DNA of 64,000 nucleotides from Ornithinibacillus xuwenensis (lineage in GTDB: Bacteria; Bacillota; Bacilli; Bacillales; Amphibacillaceae): NCBI RefSeq assembly GCF_039614845.1, contig NZ_JBDIML010000003.1:310001-374000 (forward strand), read 5' to 3'. Both the position numbers and the translations under genes were made by a program. Positions 24,749-33,837 of this stretch are shown piece by piece. How positions within the stretch are numbered: the stretch's first letter is position 1; every line of letters starts with the position of its first letter. Below the pieces are notes generated by a model. The model did no database searches and had not been told where the DNA came from. It was given only the letters and a program-made list of their open reading frames with translations.

Positions 24749-25783
24749 TCATAACTGCTTCAATAGTTGGAATCCAATTTGGTCAAGCGTTGCCTTTTTC
24801 GAAAAGCTAGGTGCATAATTGGATAACGCTACAATTCCTAAGTTTTTCTCTTTATGAAATCCCATAAAGCTCGAATAACCACCAGTTCCTCCATTATGCC
24901 AGATAACATTTTTTCCCTTGTCAATTATCCAATTCATACCAACGCTAATACCCTTTGGTTCGTCATAGTGAACCTTATGTGTTTGAGACAAATCCCAGTT
25001 CAACTGTTCCGTATCATCCATCTGAATCGCTAAAAAAGCAAGCTGGTCCGTAATTGTTGAACGAAGCGCCCCCGCTCCCTCAAGTGCGTTAAAATCCCAG
25101 TTGTCTACAGCCCTATTCTTGTGATCAAAGCCAGGTATGAGTTGTTTTTTCTGATTTGTTGACAAACGGATGGCAGTATTCGTTAAATTCATTGGTCTAC
25201 ATATTTCATTTTGAATGACGGTCTCATAATCCTCCTCATATACATTGGATAAGATATGCCCCAAAAGCCCTACACCTAAATTTGAGTAATTAAAATTCCT
25301 TCTTTCCAGATGAAATTTATACTTCATTAAAAAATTGAACATATCTTGATTTGAAAAATATACGTAAGGATTATTTCTTACCTTTTTAGAAAAAAGTACT
25401 TTTAACGTAAAACCAAGGGGTAGAGAAGGTAATCCTGAAGTATGTGTCGTTAAATGTCGAAGTGTAACAGGGTTCTCGTTCAAGTGTTTATTTTGGCTTA
25501 GGGAAGGTACATATTGTACTATGGAGTCATCTAGACAGACTCTTTTTTCATCGATTGCCTTGGCTAACAATGAAGATGTATATACTTTCGTAATCGAGCC
25601 TATTTCGTATATCCCGTCTTCAATATTCGTTTCTTCCAGTTCATTATGCTTACCCTTACGATAAATTTGTTTTTGGCCATCCTTGATTATTCCAATTGTT
25701 AGTATTAGATTTGTTTTATTATTCGTGTATGGAACAATTATTTCTTCTATTTCTCTTTCAACGGTTCCATTAACAGTTATCAT
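24749..25783 (-). CDS. Serine beta-lactamase-like protein
   Basis: The 344-residue protein has the penicillin-recognising serine hydrolase motifs in order: Ser-Ile-Thr-Lys (SxxK, near residue 63), Tyr-Ser-Asn (near 167) and His-Asn-Gly (near 300, in place of Lys-Thr-Gly). This is the class C/esterase/PBP4*-like group. It has no signal peptide or membrane anchor, so it is unlikely to be a resistance beta-lactamase; an intracellular esterase or peptidase is more plausible. AGGAGGAA precedes the ATG. Confidence 0.8.
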   Translation of the reverse strand: MITVNGTVEREIEEIIVPYTNNKTNLILTIGIIKDGQKQIYRKGKHNELEETNIEDGIYEIGSITKVYTSSLLAKAIDEKRVCLDDSIVQYVPSLSQNKHLNENPVTLRHLTTHTSGLPSLPLGFTLKVLFSKKVRNNPYVYFSNQDMFNFLMKYKFHLERRNFNYSNLGVGLLGHILSNVYEEDYETVIQNEICRPMNLTNTAIRLSTNQKKQLIPGFDHKNRAVDNWDFNALEGAGALRSTITDQLAFLAIQMDDTEQLNWDLSQTHKVHYDEPKGISVGMNWIIDKGKNVIWHNGGTGGYSSFMGFHKEKNLGIVALSNYAPSFSKKATLDQIGFQLLKQL

Positions 25784-26080
25784 TTATTATTCCTCCTCAT
25801 CCACGCTTTCATTATAATGCCACTAGCAAGAAATTTAGTTGTTCGCTATTCTTTCTATTGGCGTTCCGTTTGATTCAAATAATATTCCATCGCCTGATTA
25901 AGCTATTCTCCCTAAGAAAAAGCGGAAAGTCACATCTTTTGAAGCGTTTGAATATAAAAATCTTCTACATTCATTAGATGTATACGACTATTCTCTTGAA
26001 AGGTTTCACCTTTCTACACTAAAAAACGCTAATCTATTTTCGATTAGCGTTTTTACCGACCATACAAATAAGCGGCCGAC
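25784..26080. other. Intergenic region with possible coding relic
   Basis: About 297 bp between the beta-lactamase-like gene and the MFS gene stop. On the plus strand about 26 codons before the terminator read openly (from about 25910, starting Ile-Leu-Pro-Lys-Lys-Lys-Arg-Lys-Val), but a stop directly precedes them and there is no start codon. A terminator hairpin lies at its right end. No promoter or gene is supported. Confidence 0.4.
26020..26056. terminator. Terminator of the UMF1-family MFS gene
   Basis: AAAAACGCTAATC (26022-26034) pairs perfectly with GATTAGCGTTTTT (26042-26054), 25 bp past the stop on the minus strand. Confidence 0.88.
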
Positions 26081-27355
26081 TTATGCCGTATGTTGTTTTG
26101 CTGCCTGTGCTCCTTTTTCAACATTAACAAAGCTCAATAATATAATACCCGCAACGAAGAAGAAGACCAAGGATAGAATTCCAAATCGACTGTTACCAGT
26201 AATTTGACCGACAAATCCAAATAAGAATGGTCCAAATACTGCAGAGAACTTGGAAGAAATACCGTAAAAACCAAAGAATTCACCTTTTTTATTTTCTGGT
26301 ACCATACGTCCAAAAATAGATCTACTTAGAGCTTGTGCTCCCCCTTGGACAAATCCTACACAAATAGCTAGCAAGTAAAAATGAAGTGCAGAATTCATGA
26401 AATACCCAAGTATTACAATCCCTAAATAGAATACTAACGTCATAATTAATGCTTTCTTTGGTGCAATTTTTCCTGCTAACCAACCAAAGAAAAAGGTACA
26501 TGGAATACCGACAAATTGTGTAATTAGCAATGCAACAATTAGACTATTTTGATCAATTCCGATATCGTCTCCATAGATAGTTGCCATACGAATAATCGTG
26601 GAGATTCCATCATTGTATAACCAAAAGGCAAATAAAAAAATCAATAAGTGCTTGAACTGCTTAATTTCTTTAAATGTACTTCCAATTCTAGAAAAACCAA
26701 TGGATAAATATGCTTTATCCCGTTTAATAGGTGCCTTTTTCTCATCATGAATATTCTTTAAAAGTGGTATGGAGAAGATAAACCACCATAAACCTACCGT
26801 AAAAAATGACACCTTCATAGCAGAAGTAACATCCGGTAACCCAAACCATTCAAACTTTAAAATCATGAGAACATTAATTAGTAATAATATTCCGCCACCC
26901 ACATAACCAAGTGCAAAACCTTTTGAAGAGACTTTATCCATATCTCTTTCATCTGCTACTTCTGGCAGGAAAGCATCATAGAAAATATTAGCTCCTGAGA
27001 AACCGATTGAACCGATGATAAATAAAAGTGCAACAAATATATAATCTCCCTCACCAGTAAAAGCTAATAAAATACTTGCAATCATTCCCATAAAAGCAAA
27101 GAAGCGCAGAAATTTCTTTTTGGACGAAGAAAAATCACTAATTGCTCCAAGTATTGGTGCTAAAATAGCGACTATTAAAACCGCTATCGAATTGGCATAA
27201 CCCCAGTAGCTTGTTGCTAAGCCATCCTCTAAGCCGTTTGCAGCAACATTTGAATAAAATATAGGAAGAACAGCAGCTAACATTGTTGTTGCAAATGCCG
27301 AATTTCCAAAGTCATAGAGTGCCCAACTTAACTGAGTTTTTTTGTCTTTTATCAA
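26081..27355 (-). CDS. MFS transporter of the UMF1 family
   Basis: This 424-residue protein has about twelve transmembrane helices. Near the N-terminus it reads Leu-Tyr-Asp-Phe-Gly-Asn-Ser-Ala-Phe, the hallmark of the UMF1/Atg22-like branch (as B. subtilis YxiO). The substrate is unknown. The start is TTG at 27355 because GAGGAG lies 10 nt upstream; a longer frame to 27403 has no good site and adds a non-homologous N-terminus. The terminator downstream is strong. Confidence 0.78.
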   Translation of the reverse strand: MIKDKKTQLSWALYDFGNSAFATTMLAAVLPIFYSNVAANGLEDGLATSYWGYANSIAVLIVAILAPILGAISDFSSSKKKFLRFFAFMGMIASILLAFTGEGDYIFVALLFIIGSIGFSGANIFYDAFLPEVADERDMDKVSSKGFALGYVGGGILLLINVLMILKFEWFGLPDVTSAMKVSFFTVGLWWFIFSIPLLKNIHDEKKAPIKRDKAYLSIGFSRIGSTFKEIKQFKHLLIFLFAFWLYNDGISTIIRMATIYGDDIGIDQNSLIVALLITQFVGIPCTFFFGWLAGKIAPKKALIMTLVFYLGIVILGYFMNSALHFYLLAICVGFVQGGAQALSRSIFGRMVPENKKGEFFGFYGISSKFSAVFGPFLFGFVGQITGNSRFGILSLVFFFVAGIILLSFVNVEKGAQAAKQHTA

Positions 27356-27424
27356 AATACTTACACTCCTCTCATCAATAGCATAGCAAATAAATTGGAC
27401 CACTGTGTTAAGAATTGGTAAATT

Positions 27425-28885
27425 TTATGCTTTCTCTACTGCAGCGGCCGCTTCATTTGTTTTTTCAATAGCTTGAACCAAGTTCCCCATACGATTCACT
27501 TGCTCGTCAACAATTGCTTCTAATTCTTCAATCGTTGCGGTTGTTTCTTCAATAATCGAGGCAAGATTATTGACGGAAAGTTCAATCGACTCTGATGACC
27601 CTTTAATCTCACTTGCTTGATCGTGTAAATACTGAAGATATTTTATAAAGCTGTGTAATTGCTCTGTTATCCTTTCAAAATTTTCTTTTGCTGTCTTCGT
27701 GTGTGCATTATTAGCCCTTATTTTGTCTTCGTTATTGCTTACTTCTGATTGCGTATTCTTTGCATCGAATTCAATCATGTCAAGATTTTCACGAATTTGC
27801 TTTGCCGTTAACTGTGACACCTCTGCCAGCTTACGTATTTCCGAGGCAACCACTGAAAATCCCTTGCCATATTCCCCTGCTCTGGCTGCTTCTATACTTG
27901 CATTTAATGCGAGTAGATTTGTTTGTTCTGCAATATCTTGTATCTTCTCCGCGTTTGAGTTGTTCTCATAGATTCTATTCACAAGACTTTCCATATTGTT
28001 TGTTAAATTAGCAAAAGATTGTTGGAATTTTTCAATTGTATTGGATAACGTATCCATCGATTCCTTCCCTTTCGTTGATAGCAGAATTAATTCTTCCCCA
28101 TCCTGCACACTTCTTGAGAAGGATTCTATCATCTTTTCTAATGATTTATGGTTAATCGTTGTCGTCTCTGATATTTCTGAAGCAGTCTCTGCTTGTGACT
28201 GACTCGCCGTTGCAATTTCACGAAACCCTTCCAACATCTCCTTTGCTTGCTTTTGGTTTAAATTACTATCATTTTCAATGATATTCATTTGTTTTCTAAC
28301 TACTTCAACACCCGCATGAACAAGTTCTGAACGTTGTTTGTCTTCTTCAGATTTTGCCTTCATTCCAGATAACGTTTGATGCATCGTTGTTAAAAAGCTT
28401 CTGGAGACCTTAATTTGTATAAACAGTATAAGAAAAATTAATACAAAAAACACGATTGTAATTGCTGCAGACCTTGTATCAAATCCTACTGTTTGTCCTT
28501 TTGAGATAATAAAAAAGATTAGTAAAGAAATTCCCAAAACACCCCCAGTAGTAAGCACAGCTCGAGACAACGCTATAGATGAAACCGCTAACAAAAAGAA
28601 GGTGAACAACATATTGGTTACATAGTCAGAGCTCAGCATAATAATGAATGATACTCCCGTTAGACTTACTATTGCTAGATATGGAACAAGCTGTGTAAAG
28701 ATGCCTTTAAGATTGAAAACAGCTATTAATACAATTCCGACACCTCCACCTAGTGATATAGCCACCATATTTTCAATTGGTGCCCCTACGACTATCTCTG
28801 CTCCCAGTCCAAGTAAAAGTGAAAATAAAAGTATGTACAACAGTATACGATTTTGTCTTTTTAGAATGGTTAGATCTAATTTCAT
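27425..28885 (-). CDS. Methyl-accepting chemotaxis-like protein with multi-helix membrane region
   Basis: The 486-residue protein has six hydrophobic segments (about residues 12-165) with only short loops. The C-terminal cytoplasmic domain carries the conserved MCP hairpin (Asn-Leu-Leu-Ala-Leu-Asn-Ala-Ser-Ile-Glu-Ala-Ala-Arg-Ala-Gly-Glu). No extracellular ligand domain is present, so it may sense membrane or intracellular state, as in redox/energy-type receptors. Length is compatible with a functional receptor. No other chemotaxis genes are near. Confidence 0.85.
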   Translation of the reverse strand: MKLDLTILKRQNRILLYILLFSLLLGLGAEIVVGAPIENMVAISLGGGVGIVLIAVFNLKGIFTQLVPYLAIVSLTGVSFIIMLSSDYVTNMLFTFFLLAVSSIALSRAVLTTGGVLGISLLIFFIISKGQTVGFDTRSAAITIVFFVLIFLILFIQIKVSRSFLTTMHQTLSGMKAKSEEDKQRSELVHAGVEVVRKQMNIIENDSNLNQKQAKEMLEGFREIATASQSQAETASEISETTTINHKSLEKMIESFSRSVQDGEELILLSTKGKESMDTLSNTIEKFQQSFANLTNNMESLVNRIYENNSNAEKIQDIAEQTNLLALNASIEAARAGEYGKGFSVVASEIRKLAEVSQLTAKQIRENLDMIEFDAKNTQSEVSNNEDKIRANNAHTKTAKENFERITEQLHSFIKYLQYLHDQASEIKGSSESIELSVNNLASIIEETTATIEELEAIVDEQVNRMGNLVQAIEKTNEAAAAVEKA

Positions 28886-28924
28886 ATTATCCCCCTAAAT
28901 TCATTTTATCATTATCTGTACACC

Positions 28925-28958
28925 AAAATAGCCTTACCAAACGTAGGCAAGGCTATTT
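28925..28958 (-). terminator. Terminator of the IDEAL-domain gene
   Basis: AAATAGCCTT (28926-28935) pairs with AAGGCTATTT (28948-28957), after the stop of the gene at 28976. Confidence 0.8.
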
Positions 28959-28975
28959 GAAAGATGCGTACGATT

Positions 28976-29209
28976 TTATTCCCAAATATAGTTTAAATAT
29001 TCTTCGCGGACGCTTGCAAATTCTTCTCTATTCCCTTTTTCAATCGAATCATTTATTTTTTCTTCTAGCATTTTTTTATTCCACTTAAAGCACAACTCAT
29101 CTAAAAGCAGTCGAGATGCTAAACGAATTTCAAAGGATATTTCTCTTTTAGCGTTTAGGACCTTTCCTTCATACGGACAAAAGCGATAAATTACCTTTTC
29201 CTTCTTCAT
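28976..29209 (-). CDS. IDEAL-domain protein
   Basis: The 77-residue protein holds one IDEAL domain in its C-terminal half (Leu-Leu-Leu-Asp-Glu-Leu, then Ile-Asn-Asp-Ser-Ile-Glu-Lys-Gly-Asn-Arg-Glu-Glu-Phe). IDEAL domains are short helical motifs seen in Firmicute regulators such as the YpiB group. Function is unknown. AAAGGGGC lies before the ATG. It is a stand-alone gene with its own terminator. Confidence 0.75.
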   Translation of the reverse strand: MKKEKVIYRFCPYEGKVLNAKREISFEIRLASRLLLDELCFKWNKKMLEEKINDSIEKGNREEFASVREEYLNYIWE

Positions 29210-29627
29210 GGGAATACGCCCCTTTGCTCCTTTATTCCATTATCCTAAATTTTATGAATAATTGCAATGGGATTTTCGAAAAAGTACAACTAGCACCTGG
29301 TCATTTTTATTGCGTTTAGGAAACATAATTATAGTGTTTCAATTGATATTCGTTCGTGCTTTTATGTTTCTCTAGACCCACCCATTATTGCTTTGTTATA
29401 GTGTAACAGTTAATGTGCTAATGATAAGCTTAGTGGTTACCTATTAATTTACATAAGAATTCTTTGTGATGTTGTAACCATTTTTTTGAATATGGGAATA
29501 ATAAAGCGTACCTTTATTCATTGGAGGACCTATATTCATATACCACTTATCCAGGCTTAAAAGTAAGAGTACTAGTACCCCACGTCAGAATTAAAGTCAT
29601 TAGCAGAATACCACGGAGGCTATTTCA
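29210..29627. other. Divergent intergenic region before the CDF exporter
   Basis: This 418-bp gap separates the leftward IDEAL gene from the rightward CDF gene. It holds AT-rich promoter-like sequence and a perfect palindrome GTACTAGTAC (29569-29578) in the CDF leader. A GGAGG at 29523 is not followed by a start codon. I see no clear yybP-ykoY riboswitch or MntR box. Confidence 0.4.
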
Positions 29628-30494
29628 ATGAACCAAAATAATAATTTAAAAAGCGGAGAAAAGGGGGCTTGGATTAGTATCTTTGCCTATCTTTTCCTAG
29701 CTAGCTCAAAACTAATTATTGCCAGCTTTGGTAATTCCGAGGCTTTATGGGCGGATGGTCTAAATAATTCAACCGATGTAATTGCTTCGATTGCTATTTT
29801 AATTGGATTACGAATATCCCAGAAGCCACCTGATGACAATCATCGCTACGGGCATTATCGTGCAGAAACAATTGCTTCTCTACTAGCAGCATTTATTATG
29901 GTTGCAGTGGGAATACAAGTAATTTTTTCTACAATACAAAAGATACTTCAGCCTGAGGTTACCCAACCAAACTTATTAACGGCCTGGACCGCAATTGGTG
30001 CTGCAATCGTCATGTATGTCGTTTACCGTTACAATCTCAACTTATCTAAAAAAATTAATAGCCGTGCCATTTATGCAGCTGCCCAAGATAATCGTTCGGA
30101 TGCACTTGTTAGTATAGGCGCATTTATCGGAATTCTCGGTGCACAATTTGGCATCTATTGGTTAGATCCACTAGCTGGATTGATTGTTGGCTTCATCATT
30201 TGTAAAACTGCATGGGAAATATTTAAAGACTCTACCCTAACATTGACCGATGCATTTGACGAAGGTAAGCTTAACTATATCAGCAATACAATTTCCGAAA
30301 TACCTGAAGTGAAGAAAGTAGAAGATATTAAAGGTAGGGTACTCGGTAATCAACCTGTGTTGGACGTAACGATTAAGGTTAATCCTGAGTTAAATGTAAA
30401 ACAAAGTCATGATATTACTGTTAATATTGAGCGATTATTAGCGGATAAGCACGGGATTTTACATACCCATATTCATATTGAACCTTTCCTATAA
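29628..30494 (+). CDS. CDF-family cation exporter, probable manganese type
   Basis: The 288-residue cation diffusion facilitator has six transmembrane helices and a C-terminal ferredoxin-like domain (about 210-288). The metal site is Asn46-xxx-Asp50 in helix 2 and Asp154-xxx-Asp158 in helix 5; the latter Asp replaces the His of zinc exporters. This Asn-Asp/Asp-Asp set is characteristic of Mn exporters such as MntE and MneP/MneS of Firmicutes. CGGAGG precedes the ATG. A bidirectional terminator follows. Metal specificity is inferred from these residues. Confidence 0.85.
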   Translation: MNQNNNLKSGEKGAWISIFAYLFLASSKLIIASFGNSEALWADGLNNSTDVIASIAILIGLRISQKPPDDNHRYGHYRAETIASLLAAFIMVAVGIQVIFSTIQKILQPEVTQPNLLTAWTAIGAAIVMYVVYRYNLNLSKKINSRAIYAAAQDNRSDALVSIGAFIGILGAQFGIYWLDPLAGLIVGFIICKTAWEIFKDSTLTLTDAFDEGKLNYISNTISEIPEVKKVEDIKGRVLGNQPVLDVTIKVNPELNVKQSHDITVNIERLLADKHGILHTHIHIEPFL

Positions 30495-30554
30495 AGAGGA
30501 ACTATTTTTGGGACTTATTTAAAGTTTCTATGGAATATTAGTGTCACCTAAGAT

Positions 30555-30600
30555 AAAAAACTGGTTAGTAGAGATTGTCTCATACTTACCAGTTTTTTTT
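30555..30600. terminator. Bidirectional terminator between the CDF gene and azlD
   Basis: AAAAAACTGG (30555-30564) pairs with CCAGTTTTTT (30589-30598), with T/A runs both ways. Confidence 0.82.
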
Positions 30601-30611
30601 ATTTTCACACT

Positions 30612-30908
30612 CTAAACTGTTGTTAATAGAAAAACGGACAAAATCGAACCAATGACCACAAAAATAACATTTAGCCCTACATAAGCAAGCATAATTGCTA
30701 CTATGCCGCCAATCAGACCAATATAGGGTTTATCCGCATTTACTGAAAGAACACCTGGAAAAATAAGCGCTCCTAATGCTGCGTAAGGAATAGCGTTCAA
30801 CCATCGATTCACCCATTCCTTAAACTGCAATTTATCAACGATGAAGGCAGGAATTATTCTTGGTAAGAGTGTTACAATAGACATTCCAATAATAATAATG
30901 AAGATCAT
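30612..30908 (-). CDS. azlD: Branched-chain amino acid exporter subunit AzlD
   Basis: The 98-residue membrane protein has four hydrophobic segments and carries the AzlD motif region with Thr-Leu-Leu-Pro-Arg followed by Ile-Pro-Ala-Phe. It partners AzlC as the small subunit of a branched-chain amino acid exporter. The start ATG at 30908 overlaps the azlC stop by 4 nt (ATGA) and has AAGGAGGAGCA upstream; a longer frame to 30977 is out of place. No azlB regulator is visible. Confidence 0.88.
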   Translation of the reverse strand: MIFIIIIGMSIVTLLPRIIPAFIVDKLQFKEWVNRWLNAIPYAALGALIFPGVLSVNADKPYIGLIGGIVAIMLAYVGLNVIFVVIGSILSVFLLTTV

Positions 30909-31630
30909 ACCTGCTCCTCCTTCAACAAAAAGACACCACTTAGTCCACCTAATACAGTTCCGGCAACGATTGCCCATCCGCTACTCATAAACTGGAGACA
31001 AATAACGTTTATTAGCATTGCAATAATAGCAATTAATCCTACTCGTAATTCCTTCTTAACAGTTGGCACTAATAAACCAATAAACATCGCATATAGTGCA
31101 ATTCCCATGCTTTGGCTTAATGTTTCCGGAATTACTTCACCTAAAACACCACCTAGAAATGAACCAAAGACCCAAGCAAAATAAGCTGTTAACGTAAGCG
31201 AAGCATAAAACAGAAATCCTTTTTCTTCTTTTGCCTCCTCAGGATGTAAGGAAGAGACCGCAAATGTTTCATCCGTTAATCCTAACGAAATTGGCAGCTT
31301 CCACTTTAATGCAACTGGGCGCATACGATTCATAAAGGATAAGCTCATGACAAAATGACGAAAGTTTAAAACGAAAGTAGCGATAATAATTTCAACAGCT
31401 CCTGCTCCTAAGGCAATCATGTTCGCTCCCATAAACTGGCTTGCACCGGCGAACACCAAAACACTCATGAGCGTTAATTCTGTAATGGACAAACCTGCTT
31501 GCTTTGCGAGTACTCCATAAGTGATTGCGATTGGAATATAGCCCAGCATGATTGGAAAACCAACCCCAAATCCTCGTTTAATCACGGAACTAGCTGATGT
31601 TGTCCGTTCCTTTTCCTGTACAGTATCCAT
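30905..31630 (-). CDS. azlC: Branched-chain amino acid exporter subunit AzlC
   Basis: This 241-residue protein has about seven transmembrane helices. The early Gly-Phe-Pro-Ile-Met-Leu-Gly-Tyr-Ile-Pro and the Phe-Ala-Gly-Ala-Ser-Gln-Phe segments are typical of AzlC. With AzlD it exports branched-chain amino acids (AzlCD of B. subtilis confers azaleucine resistance). The start at 31630 has GGGGGAG 7 nt upstream; an upstream frame to 31696 precedes the ribosome binding site. AzlC is the first gene of the pair. Confidence 0.88.
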   Translation of the reverse strand: MDTVQEKERTTSASSVIKRGFGVGFPIMLGYIPIAITYGVLAKQAGLSITELTLMSVLVFAGASQFMGANMIALGAGAVEIIIATFVLNFRHFVMSLSFMNRMRPVALKWKLPISLGLTDETFAVSSLHPEEAKEEKGFLFYASLTLTAYFAWVFGSFLGGVLGEVIPETLSQSMGIALYAMFIGLLVPTVKKELRVGLIAIIAMLINVICLQFMSSGWAIVAGTVLGGLSGVFLLKEEQV

Positions 31631-31802
31631 TTCCGTTTCTCCCCCACTAAAAGTTCTCATAATTATAACTGATTTTATTCGAAGTAAAAAGTGCAACAGC
31701 TTGAAAAATTAGACTGCATGTGAAAAAGTACTTTTGGTGGATGAGCCTTTTTACTTAACGCTTTAATAATGGTTACTTGTAATCATTATCATCTAACGAA
31801 AA

Positions 31803-31837
31803 AATAAAAAAACCTGCACCATTTAGATACAGGTTTC
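31803..31837 (-). terminator. Terminator of the methionine aminopeptidase gene
   Basis: AAACCTG and CAGGTTT (arms at about 31810-31816 and 31830-31836) flank a 13-nt loop and are followed on the minus strand by a T run. Confidence 0.75.
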
Positions 31838-31844
31838 TAACTGA

Positions 31845-32594
31845 TTAATCTTGTTCTGTTAGAATTAGCGGATCTCCATCCGTAATTACGATAGTATGTT
31901 CATACTGTGCAGAACGTCCACCATCTACTGTTCTAGCAGTCCAGTTATTACTATCAACTTTACTTGGCCAATCTCCTTCGTTTAGCATCGGCTCAATTGT
32001 AATGACCATTCCTGGTTTTAAGCGTAGACCTTTATTCGGCAACCCAAAATGCGGAATATGTGGATCTTCATGAATAGTTGGACCAATTCCATGCCCTGTG
32101 AAATCACGAACAACTGAGAAGCCTTCTGCTTCTGCGTACACTTGGATAGCATGACCAATATCCCCGATTCTATTTCCTGCCCTTGCTTGTTCAATCCCCT
32201 TGTAGAGAGAATTCTTCGTTACTTCCATCAAACGTAGACCTTTTTCATCTACATTACCAACCGCATATGTCCAAGCAGAGTCTGCTAAACCACCATTAAG
32301 ATTAACAACCATATCAATTGTAACAATATCGCCATCCTTTAATTTTTCATCACGTGGAAATCCATGACAGATTTCATCATTTATGGATGCACAAGTAGCG
32401 TAAGGAAAACCATTATAACCCTTTTGCTCAGGGGTCGCACCATGTTTTTCTAAGAAATCATCGACAAATGCGTCAATTTCTAGTGTCGTAATTCCTGGTT
32501 TTATCATCTTTGCAATTTCTTTATGCACTTGAATAAGCAAGTCTGCTGCCTTTTGCATTTGTTCAATCTCTCGTTTACTCTTTCTGTTAATCAT
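31845..32594 (-). CDS. map: Type I methionine aminopeptidase
   Basis: The 249-residue protein has the pita-bread metal ligands: Asp in Thr-Ile-Asp-Met and Leu-Ala-Asp-Ser-Ala, His in Gly-His-Gly-Ile-Gly, Glu in Thr-Ile-Glu-Pro-Met and Glu in Gln-Tyr-Glu-His-Thr. It removes the initiator methionine from nascent proteins. Bacillus carries two such genes, map in the ribosomal cluster and yflG elsewhere. The isolated position here suggests the second type. AGGACG-like sequence precedes the ATG. Confidence 0.92.
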   Translation of the reverse strand: MINRKSKREIEQMQKAADLLIQVHKEIAKMIKPGITTLEIDAFVDDFLEKHGATPEQKGYNGFPYATCASINDEICHGFPRDEKLKDGDIVTIDMVVNLNGGLADSAWTYAVGNVDEKGLRLMEVTKNSLYKGIEQARAGNRIGDIGHAIQVYAEAEGFSVVRDFTGHGIGPTIHEDPHIPHFGLPNKGLRLKPGMVITIEPMLNEGDWPSKVDSNNWTARTVDGGRSAQYEHTIVITDGDPLILTEQD

Positions 32595-32790
32595 TTCACT
32601 ACGTCCTTTCTATGAATCAGCTAAAGCAATCACTTATATTATTATATTTTACGTTTCATAAGTGTACCACATTTTACGTTCTGTTTCAGTATCAACTAGG
32701 ACCTACGCATTCTTATCTCTAAACCTTTTCGTACATCCGCCCGGTCGTTATTAGGGTATACACATATATTGTAGGAGAGGAGGTGGAAGA

Positions 32791-32943
32791 ATGAGTGAAG
32801 AAGTAGGTGGATATGGTAAAGGCTTTGCGCTTATTGTTGTATTGTTCATCTTATTGATTATAGTTGGAGCAAGTGCACTTGGTGGTAATTATGGGTACGG
32901 CAATAACTATGGGTACGGATATGGGGATAGTTGGTGGTCATAA
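32791..32943 (+). CDS. YjcZ-family sporulation protein
   Basis: This 50-residue protein has a short polar start, a single hydrophobic helix (about residues 11-29) and a Gly/Tyr/Asn-rich tail with Gly-Tyr-Gly repeats ending Trp-Trp-Ser. This is the YjcZ/YtrH-adjacent family of small coat or sporulation proteins. The ATG at 32791 follows GAGGAGGTGG. Its role is unknown beyond its association with sporulation in relatives. Confidence 0.85.
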   Translation: MSEEVGGYGKGFALIVVLFILLIIVGASALGGNYGYGNNYGYGYGDSWWS

Positions 32944-33005
32944 GTCACCTTTATATAAACACATTTCATTAGAACATAATGGGTAAGATGCAAGTTTTTA
33001 GAATT

Positions 33006-33058
33006 CTGCGCTCAGTGTGCGCAGTTTAAAAGGTCTGCAATAGATGCAGACCTTTTTG
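33006..33058 (+). terminator. Paired hairpins and terminator after the YjcZ-family gene
   Basis: CTGCGC/GCGCAG (33006-33011 with 33019-33024) precedes a stronger repeat, AAAAGGTCTGCA (33028-33039) with TGCAGACCTTTT (33045-33056), ending in T residues. The second is also a terminator for the SDR gene on the other strand. Confidence 0.8.
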
Positions 33059-33060
33059 CG

Positions 33061-33819
33061 TTAGAAATATTCATTTACTTGATAAATCTTTCCATTTTGG
33101 ATACTTGATTCATCGTTTAGAATATCTATTAATATTCCACCTACAGTATCTGTATCCCGCAGCTGATTCGCTGCTTTATATCCTTTGAATTTATCAACTT
33201 CAACAAATGCTTCCTTGGTACTTGATCGTATATGTTGTTGCATGGATGTATCCATTATTCCAGGATTAAACGCGATAATCTTATGTCCTGTCTTCAATTC
33301 TTCTTGTTCTAGGGCTGCGGTTTTCGTATACATGTTTATACTCGCCTTCGAGCTACAGTAAGCACTCCAACCATATATAGGTCTTTCTGCAGCACCAGAA
33401 GTAATATTAACACCAATAAAATCCGTATTTTTTTCACTAGCATACTGTAGAAATTGATTCATTAATAGAATCGGAGCAATCGTATTTAATTGAAAGTGGT
33501 AGGCGAGAGCTTGATTATCAACTTTCAGAACTTGATTAATCGGCTCGATTACTGCTGCATTGTTAATTAAATATAATAGTGATTGCCCATCTTTATCTAA
33601 GTCAACCTTGATATGTTCTATCGTTGTTTCTATTTGAATTATATTACCGAGATCACAAGAATAATGCTGATAGTTCACATTATTTTTCTCAGCAATCTTT
33701 GCTAATCGTTTATTCTCGGTTCTGGAGATACCAAAGACATGAATACCAGATTCTAAAAAAATCTTCGCTATGGATTCTCCTAAGCCCTTAGATACCCCAG
33801 TAACTAGTGCAATTTTCAT
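33061..33819 (-). CDS. Short-chain dehydrogenase/reductase, YueD-like
   Basis: This 252-residue SDR has the cofactor motif Thr-Gly-Val-Ser-Lys-Gly-Leu-Gly at the start, Asn-Asn-Ala-Ala near residue 90 and the catalytic Ser...Tyr-x3-Lys (Ser in Thr-Ser-Gly, Tyr in Ala-Tyr-Cys-Ser-Ser-Lys). The sequence is closest in pattern to YueD-type benzil or sepiapterin-like reductases of Bacillus. It uses NADPH or NADH to reduce a carbonyl; the natural substrate is unknown. It ends 18 nt before... the next gene upstream, so it may be co-transcribed with it. Confidence 0.8.
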   Translation of the reverse strand: MKIALVTGVSKGLGESIAKIFLESGIHVFGISRTENKRLAKIAEKNNVNYQHYSCDLGNIIQIETTIEHIKVDLDKDGQSLLYLINNAAVIEPINQVLKVDNQALAYHFQLNTIAPILLMNQFLQYASEKNTDFIGVNITSGAAERPIYGWSAYCSSKASINMYTKTAALEQEELKTGHKIIAFNPGIMDTSMQQHIRSSTKEAFVEVDKFKGYKAANQLRDTDTVGGILIDILNDESSIQNGKIYQVNEYF

Positions 33820-33837
33820 TAATAAAACCTCAATTCG

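Noticed and set aside
25999..26015. GAAAGGT/ACCTTTC hairpin
   Set aside because: The stem is short, there is no T run, and no gene ends nearby, so it is not a terminator.
29480..29627. yybP-ykoY Mn riboswitch before the CDF gene
   Set aside because: The conserved loops and stems of that riboswitch are not recognisable in the leader.
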